From assembly GCA_905250125.1 (NCBI GenBank), contig CAJNOL010000234.1, positions 1 through 64,000 on the forward strand: a stretch of 64,000 nucleotides of DNA, read 5' to 3'. The notes beneath the pieces were generated by a model. The model made no database searches. It worked only from the letters and a program-made list of their open reading frames with translations, and was not told the DNA's origin. Positions 52,261 through 64,000 of the stretch are shown here, in pieces. Position 1 is the first letter of the stretch. Every line of letters starts with the position of its first letter. The position numbers were made by a program, and so were the translations under genes. Source of the DNA: Rotaria sordida (taxonomy: Eukaryota; Rotifera; Eurotatoria; Philodinida; Philodinidae).

Positions 52261-55200
52261 TGCAATTCACTCATATTCTTATTCTTATGTTTTTCTTTTC
52301 GAGTTTCAAGATAATGTCATTTTGAATAATGTCAAAGTAATTTGTGCTATTAAACGAAGTTTATACATTAATCTTTATGTCATTTAATTCCTAAAATAAT
52401 TTTATAGAAATAGGCTTATGTGATATATTATTTTTGTAGATAACAAATTTTAATCGATTATAAATAATGATAAACATATAGTTAATGTGTATTTCATGTG
52501 TACGAATTATATGTTTCTGTTATCTTTCATCATTATGTTTATCATATTAAGTGTATCTAGTTATTAATTAGTAAACTGGTGAAAAAAAATAATAAAACAC
52601 ACATAATTTATATACGTCATACTGTCAAGAAATCTTCATATAAACTATAGTAGGAATTAATAGGTGGTCTCTTAATGATGAAATCTTTTTTTTTCTTAAT
52701 GTTTGACATTGACAAGAAAGAAACAATTTAGTGTTAAACAATCAAAAAACGAGAAGTAATCTTGAACATTAAAAGAATTTCCTGTGTGAAAATTATATCC
52801 GTATAATTTCTATGTGAATATACGCATTTAAAGTTCTACTATATTAGCACAATTTTTTTGTTTCTTATTATAGAACTATGTCATTAGAATAAAAAAAGAT
52901 TAAACAAAAGGTTAAAAAGTCTTTATATTGAATCCTATTGATTTCCTGAGTAAATTTTACTTGGAAATATGAATAGATTTTTTTTTTCTTATAAAAACGA
53001 ACTATCGAATGATCGATTAACTAAACTAAAATTATACGAGAAGAAAAACAATAATAATATCATGTAAAATGTTGTATGTCGCCTTTATCCATCTATATGT
53101 TATATGTCACCTTTCATTTTTTTTTCTCTCACTATTAAACCTGTTTTTTCTAACATCTGGCCTTCATCAAAAGAAAGAAGAAGATGACTTTGTATAGTCA
53201 TTCTTTCTTAACATTTTCTATGTAAGATATTCTTTCATTATTAATAAAGATAGTTTTCATTTGACGTTTTAGTATGAGAAATTTCGTCATACAATATCAT
53301 CATGTTATTTTCTTGTTTTTCGATAATATTTCTAACGTATGTTTTTCTTTTTGTTTGAAAAAATTGTCATCCTATTGCGATGAATGACATTTTTATAATT
53401 AATATGTGATGAATTATATTGATTTTTTGTTTTTGTTTTTGTACTTTAATATCTATATAAATGTGTTCTATTACGATCATTATCTCCAAAGATTCTAGTT
53501 AATAAAGAAAAAAAGAGATATGTAATTAGATAAAATAAAACCAGATATGAGAAGAATTTTTATTGTAATGTACTATATTCCGAATGAGAAGCATTATCAT
53601 AATCATAAAAGATAAATAGAAGATACAATGCCTCTTTTGTTTAGAAAACTAAAGTAAATATGCGTGTAATAACATAAAAAAAATAATTTTATTATAGTTA
53701 AAGTGATATTTCGAGGTTTTTTCCTTATTCTTTTTTATTTATTTCTCACTTTCATCTTCTCACTTTATTTTCCATAAATAATTTTGTTATTAATTAAATA
53801 TGATCAAACATGCAATGTGGTATGGTATAAATAACATGAAATTGATATAAATTTAAATATGATCATGATGAACCAAAACAAAATTAAATGAATATCAATA
53901 CATATAACATTAATATCTGCTAGTGGAAATGATATTATTATATAAAGGTTAAGTTTTAGATCAAACACAAAACGTTTTTTTTATCTTAAGAAATTTATTT
54001 TTTTGAATGATGTTTTGAAAATAAAAACATCAAAATAAAGTCTGAAGATAATATTGAGAAATAAAAGGAAAAACCACTATTCGATAAATGTTAGCTATAA
54101 TTAAAATTGACTTTTTTGCGTCATTATAGAACATCATAAATAATTTTAGTCGTAATTAAATATGAATACAAAAACAAAAAAGAACAGTATAAAAGTCAGG
54201 AATATTCACTCACTAATTTTTGCATTCATATAACCCTTTAGTACAGACTTTCTAATGAAATATCATAAATATAATCCTTGAGATAAGAGCCATATTTCAC
54301 ATTAAACTCTTTACATTTATAAATCCTATACTTTTCAATATCCGGTACGTGCTGCGTACAGAAAAAAAAACAATCAGATGAAATACAAACACATCCTATT
54401 CAGTTCTATAATTTCCGATTTTTTTTCTCTTCCCCTCTAATACATTGTGTCTTTCTACAATGGATTTTGGACTTATATTGACTGAATAGCTTCTTTTTCA
54501 TTATTAATCAAAGAGAGATATAAAAATAGACTAAGTATGATATTCCTAAGAAAATAAACAAGTGTATTGGTTATATATATGCATTAATGTTAGCGTTGTT
54601 GTGTTGATAATATTTGTCCCGCTAGATCGAATAGATGACATCTATTCAAGACATTTCTTTCCTTTGTGCTTATTAAAATATTTGATCTAATAGATCGATT
54701 TTATATAATTATTCAGAATAGAATATGTGTTTTTTTTTATGTAAAAATTCTTGTTTTTATTGAGAACTATATATGATATTATTATTTTCTGAGTTTTATT
54801 CGAGATGACTGTAGTAAATTATTATTCAAGCTTTTTAAAATAATTTTGCTGACACTATCTGACAACTCTTCTTTTTTTCTTCTCTAATGTTTGTTTTTAT
54901 CTTCTCTTTGTAAGCTTGTCGTGCGTTCACACATTAGTTGAAATAATCGGGTTTTTTTTCTTGCATAGAAATTGCATTGACACTAATGTCAAGAAATGAA
55001 TATTTTAATTAAAATTGATTTTGAAAATTCAAAATGTGCTTGAGCATTTTTGAATTGCTTAATTATCAGTATGATATTTTCAATTATTTATAATTGTTTT
55101 TTTTTAATTTTATTTTTGTACGTGAGATATTCATAGAATAGCTTGATAATCGTATAAGTCTACTGTTGTTTTTGTTATTTCTTTCGGTAATAGAAGAAAA

Positions 55201-56112
55201 CACAAATCATTTTTTATCACGTACTTAAAAAAAAATGACAAGTAATTCTGAAGAGGAAAGAAAAATAATCACAGGAAAAAAAGTGATTACACATCCAACT
55301 AAGCCCCTTTCACCGTTATATAAGATTTTGTTGCTAATAGATTTTTCTAGGCTGTCTACGGCACAATACAACTCTTAAAATTCTTTGGTGTATAATAGGA
55401 ATTTCTTAGCTGAAATAATACATCAAATGCATGATTCTTAATAGATCTTATGAAATTTGTTCTTATTCATTTGTCTTCCTGTTTTTCTTCACTGTGACTT
55501 GATTGTTTCCGTCTATCACATCACATGTATGGTCATCAGAAATTATCTTTGCTTTAGATCTGCAGTAAAAATTTAGAAATAGACAATAAGAATTCAAGTT
55601 TTTTTTTTCTCACATTGAACTATCTATTCTTTCCTAAAATATTACGTAAGTTATTCTTTATAGTAGTTGTATTTGAGACATAGTATCATCTAATAAGTCT
55701 CTATATTTCATGTCACGCAGTCTCTATTTTTTTTCTGTGCCATTTCATTGTTATGTGACAATTACCAGTCAAAGAGAATAAATTTAATCTAAATGCGTCA
55801 AAAGCTATGTAGGTACCACATGGAAACACTTTTACATTCTTGACTTTTCATCAAACTATAATGTTTCATATCAGTAATGAGCAATCTAAATTCTAATTGT
55901 TTCGATATACTTATTAATATTATTAGAGTAAAAAAGAATAGGGTGATTGACTATGATGAAAATATTGTAATATGTAGTTTGATTCTTTCTTTTTATACAT
56001 TTTACCTAATATGAGAAGAGGTAATAATAGGTTTTACTTCAGATTCATTCAACATTATTGTTTACGATTAGTAAATTTCATATTGATATTTATTAGCAAA
56101 CATTTTTTCAAT

Positions 56113-57809
56113 ATGGATATTAATACAACTATCATAAGTAATCATAGTAATTATGACTGGAATGAAAATAATAATGGTCCAACATTTCATACACGTATGG
56201 GTTTTGCTTGTGCATGGATTATTATTGCTGTTGCTGGTATTATAGGTAAAATTAATTTATTCTTTAGAAAATAAAAAAACAAATTTGAAATATAATTTTA
56301 ATTTCATAATTAGGTAATGGTCTTGTTATATTTGTTGCTATTCGATTTCAAAAATTGAATAATGTTACAAATTGTTTTATTGTTAATTGTAAGTAATTAT
56401 AAGGAGAGAATAGTTCTTTTTTCTATTAACTATTTCTTAATTTCAGTGGGTATTACTGATATTGTCTTTTTGGTATTTTGTATGCCACTTCTAGTCGTTC
56501 AATATACATTAGAGCATTGGTAAATAAACATTTCTAATATTCTATGATTTAATAATAAATTTTCTTTGTCATTTAGGTTATTCAATCAAATTTTTTGTAA
56601 ACTTCTAAATTTTATTTCTTTCGTTAGTGTTCTTGTTACTGTTCTAACATTAGTCATAATGACTATTGATCGTTATATTTATGTCGTACGACCATTTGAA
56701 AATTTAAAATGGCGAAAACCTAGAACTGTACTTTTATTAAGTATTATCATTTGGTTGAGTAAATATAATATTATTGTTATTGAGTTTTTTTTTCTTTCGG
56801 TATCCTAAATAATCTTGTTACTAATTTTAGTTTCATGTATATTTGCTTCACCGTATTATTATTATTATGGTGTAATAAATAATGATGATAATCATCGACA
56901 ATGTGCATTACTTATTGATGAAGAATTACAAAAACATTTTTGTATTTATACAGTTACACTTTATTATTTTATACCATTAACAATAATAATAATATCATAT
57001 ACTAAATTACTTTATTTTGTTTATTCAAAAGAAAATAAACTTCATCCTAAAACAGTAATATAATGAAAAAACAAATCTTCAGTTTTTTTTTCTTTGTAAC
57101 AATTAAATTTTTTCTTTTTTCGTTTTTTTTTTTATAGAAATATAATATTGTTAAATGGTCAAAAAAACGTCGTGCTGTAACAAAAATGGTTGCCGTTGTT
57201 ACTCTTGCTTTTTCACTTTGTTGGTTACCTATAACATTATATATAATGTCAGCATATATATTTCCACAAAAAAATGTTTTTCTTTATTATTATAAAATGA
57301 TTGCTAATTCATTTGCTTATTTAAATTCAGCTATTAATCCAATTCTTTATGCATTTTTAAATCGTAGTTTTCGTACTAATTGTGGAAGTCTTTTTTTTGA
57401 ACCAACATGTTCAACATTTTTTCGTGATGATCAACGTCAATCACGTACACATTCTCAACAACAACAACAACAACAACAACAACAAGGACAGAAATTACAA
57501 AAAAAACATCTAATATCAACACAAATTGATCGATTTAGTTATCAATCAACAAATCAACAATCATCATCATCAATACAGGATAAAAAGAAAAAAGAAATAT
57601 TAAAAATAAATAATGATCAACAATTATCACCAAATATTATAATACATTATGAATTTTCTGATGGTGATTATGAACAATCTGATATGGATTGTATCAATCA
57701 AACTGGTGTTGAAAAAAATTCATCTGACAATAATCTTTCTAAAGGACAATATGAACAAATATCAACAGAAAAAGCTAATGATTCAAATACTTTAACAACA
57801 ACTCTTTGA
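56113..57809 (+). CDS. class A peptide GPCR (allatostatin-A/galanin/kisspeptin-like)
   Basis: Six exons: 56113-56245, 56314-56388, 56447-56519, 56577-56758, 56831-57054, 57138-57809; 452 residues. The N-terminus has NxT/S glycosylation sites (MDINTTIISNHSNYDW). TM1 ends GNGLVIFVAIRF; TM2 has LGITDIVFLVFCMPL with the conserved Asp; TM3 begins FCKLLNF and ends TIDRYIYVVRP (DRY); RQCALL gives the extracellular-loop-2 Cys; TM6 carries AFSLCWLP (CWxP); TM7 carries NSAINPILYAFLNRSFR (NPxxY, helix 8). The long C-tail has a CAA-encoded run of 10 Gln and many Ser/Thr for phosphorylation. An in-frame ATG at 56011 would add 34 hydrophobic residues; I prefer 56113 because it gives a normal receptor N-terminus. 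Ligand cannot be read from sequence. Confidence 0.88.
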
Positions 57810-59236
57810 TATTTTAAATATTTTCCAAAGAAAAATTTTCTTTAATGTATCGTTCCTTTTTAAAATTTGAATAAATTTCATTGTAATGTATTGGAATATT
57901 TTCATTGAACGTTAACTATAGACAATTTTTTGCGATAAAATATATAAAATATTGTATTTCATATTAATTTTAATTTTAATTTGATATTAGCTCAGATAAA
58001 TATCAACAAATATTGAATTATTGAATATTGAATTTCAAATTCTTTTTTTTCTCTTTCATCGAATGATTTATCGATGTCAGAATAATGTCAAGTTGAGCTT
58101 TTACTTCTCGTTGCTCATTGAAATTAATATGAATAGCAGTAACATTGCAAGAACGTCTAACAAACTATTCATAGTACGTATTGTAGTCAAAATAAATAGG
58201 AAATCATAAACCGACTTAGCCATTCTATTAATACATCCGGAAGGCTTGCATTCTATTTTCAATAATTATTTTACAAGTATACTCTAAGACATTTCATGAG
58301 TTAAGGATTAATATCTAGGTAGTTATACAGAAGATTTGTAGTGTTATAAGCCGAATTATACATGATGTACGAAGAAGATATGTAAATCTAGAGAATAAAC
58401 ATTGGTAGATTTTACTTAATCATTCGGTGTTCTTTTTAATGAAAAACAACCTCGAGGCTGTTTGTGTTTACAAAGCATATATAAAATTATAAGATTTATA
58501 AGCTTGATATATATGTCTTTTACATAATCAGTTTGTCAGTCTATACGTTGGTATTAATTCGTCTGATTGAGTATAAATTCTTTATGTATGGAACAAACGT
58601 CATGATGATTATGTCAAATGATCAACACACATGTCAATGATTAGTTGGAATGATGTTTTCTCTTAACAACGAGAATTGATATGATAGAAAAGATTTGAAT
58701 AACTACTCTTTTCTTCAATGTTAAATTCATTCGATGAAATAGTTGAATAATGATTGATTATTTACTTGCTAGATGATTGTTTTTTTTTTTTTATTAGAAG
58801 AACTTCAAAAACTCGACAGCTAGTTAGCAGGCAACATGCTCTAACTATTAGTGACATCTAAGTTAAATTGTTTAATTTTCATTAATTTAAAATTTAATAT
58901 AGAATTTTGAATTTTGCAATAATGAATAAAATAAATTTATATTGATTTATATGAATAAACATTTTTTTAACTTGATGTTCGTAACTAAGTGATGTATTTT
59001 AAGATGGTAAAAACGGTTTGGCAATATTTGATAAACATTTTCTATCACTCTTGACGGTAAGTACTTATAGACACATTTAATAAATCACAATAATGTGTGA
59101 GAAAGTCAATTAAATAGTATTGATTTATAGAGTATCATAATTAAATTAATTATAAAAAAGAAACATTATATTAATTTTGATCATACTGAAAAAAAGTTTT
59201 TATAGACCGAATACATAGCATTAAGATAATAAACTA
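57810..59236. other. intergenic region, no gene recognised
   Basis: AT-rich 1.4 kb between the GPCR stop and the CFAP77-like start. It should contain the GPCR 3' UTR and the promoter of the next gene. The short frame at 58021-58209 shows no features. Confidence 0.5.
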
Positions 59237-60902
59237 ATGAGCAACGAAACTGAACATCGTGGGAGTACTCGAAGCAGGAGTGAAACACCTCCGCATGTAT
59301 CTCCATATGAATTTACAAAGACAGGTGTTGTTGGTGATCAACGTGACTCAATGCTTCAAAGTGAACTTCAAATTTTAGTATGTTTTTATTGCGTGAATTA
59401 TTATTCGAATAATTTAAATTATAATTTTCTTTAGCCAGAATTAGGTAAATCTCGTCGACGAGGTCATAAATTACCTCCACAAAGTTTTACATATGGTATA
59501 ACGATGCCACGACGTGATGGTGGTGTTAACGAAGGTAAGATGTCGACAATTCGAAACTCAAACAAAATCTTCGAAAAAGTTGTTTTCAACATATTCATCA
59601 TAAATACGGGTTCATATTTACAAATTTTTTGATCATTAGAACTTTTATTTCAAAGCAAACGAACATCATAATTCACAATCAGAAGGAAAATCTACATTGA
59701 ATAGAATACTCAATATTTAAAATAAATATTCATCCAATAATGGTTATTCCATTTCGCACTATTTCTTTTCCAAATAATTTAATCTGTGTGCTCCTTCTAA
59801 GTTTGAAATTTTATTTTAAAAATTAAATATACTATTCGATGTAGATTTTCCTTCTGATTGTTATGAATATGATGTTCATTTCATTTGAAATAAAATCTCG
59901 AAATACGAACTCGTATATAGGATATTTTGCTATCATCCTATTGAAAAAATGCATTTTTTTTCTAACCATTGTTTTCTTAATAAACTTAAGTTTTGTTACA
60001 AAAACATTGTTTAAATATATCACCAAAAATAAATTCTGAATAGTTGATAATTTCAATAAATAGAAAAACAACCAAGCATTTATAAATTCTATTTGAATGT
60101 TTAGCACTATGTCATGGACCGGAAAAAGAACGTGCAACTAATCCTGATTTTGAATTTGTACGTGATTATTCAGCTTTAAATAAAGCAGCACTTGAAGCTG
60201 GTATGACAACAGCTAAAGATCAATCACGTTTTAGGTTATCATTTAAATATTTAATTTCTTATTTTTGAATTTTTCTTATTAATAGAACCGTACATGATAT
60301 TAAAAAGAAAGTTTTCATTCGTGATGTATCACTTGGTAAAAAACCACATAAATTTCCTGATAATATGGTATTCGGTACACCAAATAGGTAAGAAAAATTT
60401 AATTTTTTACCCTATTTTAATATTTTGTTTATAATATAGACCATCAACACCTATAGGCGAAGTTTTACAAAATCGTTTTCTTGATAATTGGCTTGAAACA
60501 ATGGAAAAAAAACAAGCTACACTTAAAAAAGAACGAACCGATGCTGCGGTATTTAACTTTAATTGAATATATGTATGATAAAATTTTTTTTTTATAGAAT
60601 GCTTTTAAAGGAAGTTATCATACAAAAGCATCACTTCTTCGTCAAGCGAAAATTCCTGTTGATCCAAAACCATTATGGAAAATGCCAAAATTTGCTCAAG
60701 TAAATTAGAAATTTTTCTTTTTATTTGTTCTAATTAGGTTTTTTTCGATGAAAATTTTTAGGGTGAAAATCAAGTTGATTCATTTCGTACTGAAACAGAA
60801 CGTCGTAGAGCATTTAGTGCTAATACATTTGATTCAATACCTCGTCAAGGTACATATCATTCAGGAATTTATAATGTCCCACGTACTACTGTCAAAACAT
60901 AA
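59237..60902 (+). CDS. CFAP77: cilia- and flagella-associated protein 77-like
   Basis: Ciliary microtubule inner protein of motile axonemes. Seven exons: 59237-59377, 59435-59534, 60105-60234, 60286-60387, 60440-60548, 60598-60699, 60762-60902; 274 residues, similar to vertebrate CFAP77. Conserved blocks are ELGKSRRRGHKLPPQSFTYG with MPRRDGGVNEA, DYSALNKAALEAGMTTAKDQ, PHKFPDNMVFGTPNRPSTPI with LQNRFLDNWLE, and YHTKASLLRQAKIPVDPKPL with WKMPKFAQ. All junctions keep frame. Intron 2 is 570 bp because of an inverted-repeat element; the others are about 50-65 bp. The gene converges on DCP1, with stop codons about 245 bp apart. Motile cilia fit a rotifer-like organism. Confidence 0.87.
59602..59917. 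mobile_element. ~315-bp inverted-repeat MITE in CFAP77 intron 2
   Basis: The left arm (TACGGGTTCATATTT, TTTTATTTCAAAG, GAACATCATAATTCA, CAATCAGAAGGAAAATCTAC, GAATAG) pairs with the reverse complement of the right arm (GTAGATTTTCCTTCTGATTG, GAATATGATGTTC, TTTGAAATAAAA, AAATACGAACTCGTA). Arms are about 110-115 bp and the loop about 100 bp. No coding capacity. The flanks do not show an obvious target duplication. Confidence 0.8.
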
Positions 60903-61146
60903 ATATAACCAAAAAAAAAACAATATTCATTAACTATTTGATTGCTCTTTTTTTTTCTTTTATTGTGCATCATAGCTTTTTTTTTTTTTATTTAAACAAT
61001 AGAAAAAGAGTCTTATGAATGATGAACAGATGGAAATGTTTTTCACTTGGCTAAAATATATCGATATATTCAAGACGTACAAATAACGACTAGAGAAATA
61101 TTGTTTTGAGAAGAAAAGATTTTGTTGCATTTGTTTTGTTTTTTTT

Positions 61147-63833
61147 TCATGAATAGATTCGATGTAAATCATTTTGTTTTTCTGTATAAGCATTATGTAA
61201 TCCTGTTAGAAATTCTTCATCATTCTAAGTAAAAACAAAAAGAAAACCAAAGATTGAGCAAGGTATATGAAAAAATTAATTTACTTGAAGCATATCAATT
61301 AATAACTGTCGAAGTGTATCTTTTGAAAAATAATTCATAGATGAAATTTGTTGATTTTGACAATGACGACAAGATGTTATTACATCGTTTGGTATTGACG
61401 GAATGAAAGCTATTGAAAATAACAAAAACATTATAATATTAAATAAATGATTTGTTGTTAGATCTACTTACCAGGTGATTGAGTTAGTTGTAATGTTTGA
61501 AATTCAGCTGGTGTCATTAAACGACCATTATTATTTGGGAATGTATCAAACTAAAAAATTGGATAACAATAAAATAATTTTTGTTTTTGTTTTCTTTGAA
61601 ATTAATAACTCACTCCATTAAAAAGATTTTGATTAGATGTTGTCCAATCATTGGTAGAATTAGTTACAATACATGGTGATATTGAGTGAGGTGGTGTTGG
61701 AATAGAATTCTAAATGATAATGTAAATAGGTTTTTTTTTTCAATAAATAATTAGAATGTAGATGTTCTATTAACTTTTTTTTAAACACTAGTAGAACTGA
61801 TAGTGGAATTAAACTGTAAAACATAATGTAGCTGCTCTTGTTAATCATAAGAAGATTGTTTTATTCTATATATATTTTGCGACATGTTTCTTTACGATCT
61901 TTTTATTTAATTCCGTAGAAATGCACTAAGGAAGTAGTTCATATATTATAACGAGATAATATTCATATATGGTGTGTGATTGTATGTCAGTCTATGGAAG
62001 ATGGAGTTTTAAATTTTTATCGCTATACTTCAACATTCCTTTAAGATCCTTTTTCACAGAAATATTAGTCTATTAAATCATTATCTCTAATATTTTAGTA
62101 GTTTTTTGTGAGATATTGCTGTAAATTCTATTAGAGTGTGGATGTGGGTCTGTGAACTGAAGACCTCAATAAAACCATTTTCCAAAACCTTTAAATGAAT
62201 GCCAGCAAACTGGTTTTGGTTTTTTAGATATCCTCATCCAAGCAATTTTATTGAAGATTTTAGGCGTGCAAGTTCTTATAGAAAATCCTTTTAGCTTGTC
62301 AAATGTTTTTTCAGATTCTTCCTAATTATTACCATCAAGAAGAAAACTCAACATTACAACTGCTCTAAAATTTTGTCCATCACTATGGATAAAAACATCC
62401 CTAAAAACTGATCCTGGTTGTTGAAAATTTTTTCAAAATTGACTAATCAATGTTTGTTCCGGCAGCAGCGCTCCTACCGGAGATCGATCTCTCTGAAGTT
62501 TGTGGTTATTGCACTACATACTAATTGTCTGTGCTTTCAAAAATAGATGTTCATTCCTCCGAAAGACAAATTCAAGATAATATACTGGTCAACAGCTTAC
62601 ACATCTAGTAATATCATAGTGAACATACTTTATTTTCAATCTGCACAGGTTTGACGAGACTTTCAATTGTATTATTATTATGATTATTATTATTAGTTCC
62701 TGTAGAAGTAATCATAGTTTTTGTTATTTCTAATGATGATGGTTGTAATAATTGTTTTTCAAGTTCCGTTACACTTAAAGCTGGTTTTCCTAAAATTCCT
62801 AATGTCTTTTTTAATTCTTGTTCACGTTCATCATTATTTGTTGATTGTATTGATGTATCTTGTGTAGAAAAAAGACGTAATAATGCAGCTGGCATTGATG
62901 TTAATGTATCAGTATTATTTATATCTTGTTTACGTTTCTATTTCATATTAAGCATAATTAAAAATAAATCGATTCTAAATAAAAAAAACAAAAACAAACT
63001 GTTTCTTGAAATTTTTCTTGAGCATTTATTAATAATGAAAATATATCTGATGAATTTTGATTGAATGTTGAAAGTAAATTTTGACTATTTATTGATTGAT
63101 TTTGTTTTGATTGTTCATATTCTTTTGCTTGTATTGTTAAACTAGAATAAAAATTAAAATAAGAATCAAAAGAAATTTGTTTTTTTTTTAATTTACCGTT
63201 TTAAACATTCAGTTACACGAGGACAATCATTTTTTGATATAAACCATATTCCATAAATATCTAATCGAAACAAAAAAAAAAAAGAGCCGTATAAGACAAA
63301 AAACAAAAATTGTTCAGAACTACCTCCAACATCAACTTTATATTGAAGAAATGCTTCATAATTAGGTGAATGTTTAAATTCCATAGATGATTTAATTATC
63401 TGTACAAATGTTTCACGTGATACAGTACTTAATATAACAAAACCATGATAAGGTTCACATGATCTAAATAAGGAAAAATAAAATAAAATTTCAATTAAAT
63501 ATTTAACGAATAAATATTTATTTACCTTTCATAAACAAATAATGTTCCTTCGAGATCTTTACGTTCCTAAGAAAAAGATACATGTCAATGAATATAAAAA
63601 TAAAAAGATTTTTCCTGTTTTTTTTTTACCCATTCACGTTTATCACCAATAAATTTATAAACACAAACACGTTGAGCTTGATCAATTATTTTCGTTATAT
63701 ATGGATCACGATTCTGTAATGCTTGTAAATTAATACGATTCAATTGATCTTCTTCATTAGTATTTTCATTAGAAATATTTATTGATCGATTTGTATTAGA
63801 AATTGAAGATATTGATGAAATAATAGTTGACAT
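61147..63833 (-). CDS. DCP1: mRNA-decapping enzyme subunit 1 (DCP1)
   Basis: Activator of the DCP2 decapping enzyme in cytoplasmic mRNA decay and P-bodies. Ten exons: 63630-63833, 63526-63566, 63324-63463, 63197-63260, 63000-63141, 62629-62937, 61614-61709, 61472-61550, 61285-61409, 61147-61224; 425 residues. The EVH1-like domain (about 30-150) reads LNRINLQALQNRDPYITKII, VCVYKFIGDKREW, DLEGTLFVYERS, YHGFVILST and IYGIWFISKNDCPRVTECLK, all standard DCP1 blocks. A disordered Gln/Asn/Ser-rich middle follows, then a short LMTPAEFQTLQL motif of the type that contacts decapping partners, and the C-terminal trimerisation helix (DTLRQLLIDMLQNDEEFLTG then LHNAYTEK). Intron 6 is about 920 bp with no recognised element. 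Confidence 0.95.
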
Positions 63834-64000
63834 AATATAACGAAAAAAAAAAAGAAATGAAAAGAAAAGAATACGCTAATATAACAATTGATTCGATTCA
63901 GATTATATGAACGAGCACGAGGATAGTAATCCACTACAATATGGGTAAAATATGGATATATCTAGCTTTTTTATGATTGATAGGAAGAAATGATCTATAG
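63834..64000. promoter_or_regulatory. 5' flank of DCP1
   Basis: Short AT-rich stretch upstream of the DCP1 start codon, reaching the window edge. It presumably holds the 5' UTR and core promoter, but no specific element can be named. Confidence 0.4.

Larger units (their letters stand above)
45383..56112. other. 10.7-kb gene-poor region
   Basis: No protein gene could be supported. It holds an assembly gap (48326-48425), a short hairpin (50063-50142), a long inverted-repeat element (50305-50995), a diverged tandem repeat (51375-52260) and the promoter regions of SLC66A3 (left edge) and the GPCR (right edge). Isolated frames such as 45973-46203 and 52154-52387 are AT-rich and featureless. Confidence 0.5.

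Noticed and set aside
56011-56112. Upstream in-frame ATG adding 34 residues to the GPCR
   Set aside because: The extension is hydrophobic and basic, would place an extra membrane-like segment before TM1, and is not typical of the family; the ATG at 56113 gives a normal glycosylated N-terminus.

Overview
The window looks like AT-rich nuclear DNA of a small protostome animal, most likely a bdelloid rotifer. The signs are metazoan genes split by many short introns (often 50-70 bp, GT..AG, T-rich acceptors), an intermediate-filament gene that keeps the lamin tail and a lamin-length coil 1B, and, near the left end, two decayed genes of fungal/bacterial type (an M35 metallopeptidase and a small-molecule-type methyltransferase), as expected where horizontal gene transfer is common. 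The species call is inference. Two 100-N blocks are assembly gaps.

Layout. 1-2.3 kb: a tandem array whose ATTGGCT motif (inverted CCAAT box) recurs every ~31 bp, bracketed by direct copies of a ~95-120 bp flank. 2.7-6.25 kb: accessory stretch with an M35 peptidase pseudogene, a small predicted secreted peptide, a mariner-type MITE and a methyltransferase pseudogene. 6.5-11.2 kb (-): GFAT, 14 coding exons. 14.1-15.3 kb (-): ribosomal protein S3a (eS1), divergent from a p24/TMED9-like cargo receptor (15.9-17.5 kb, +). 17.7-23.1 kb (+): epsin, with a large degenerate inverted-repeat element in intron 1 and a TA-flanked MITE in intron 6. 23.6-25.9 kb (+): ADPRM-type metallophosphatase whose intron holds a fold-back element with an assembly gap near its apex; then an 88-residue membrane protein. 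28.4-37.8 kb (+): a cytoplasmic intermediate-filament gene with two apparent alternative N-terminal heads. 43.6-44.3 kb (+): a sarcoplasmic-type EF-hand protein, convergent with SLC66A3 (44.4-45.4 kb, -). 45.4-56.1 kb: gene-poor, with a gap, fold-back repeats and a diverged tandem repeat. 56.1-57.8 kb (+): a peptide GPCR. 59.2-60.9 kb (+): CFAP77-like ciliary protein, convergent with DCP1 (61.1-63.8 kb, -).

The genes are mostly unrelated single-copy housekeeping and cell-biology genes (hexosamine synthesis, translation, early secretory traffic, endocytosis, nucleotide-sugar hydrolysis, cytoskeleton, calcium buffering, cilia, mRNA decapping); no operon or defence-like system is apparent. Gene models were spliced by eye; every recognised model keeps frame through all junctions, and several summed lengths match the family (S3a gives 264 residues, the usual length). 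The most interesting observations are the helically phased CCAAT array, the two-headed intermediate-filament gene, a GFAT cassette exon at the site of the vertebrate muscle-specific insert, and a transferred M35 peptidase interrupted by one in-frame TAG at a conserved Trp.
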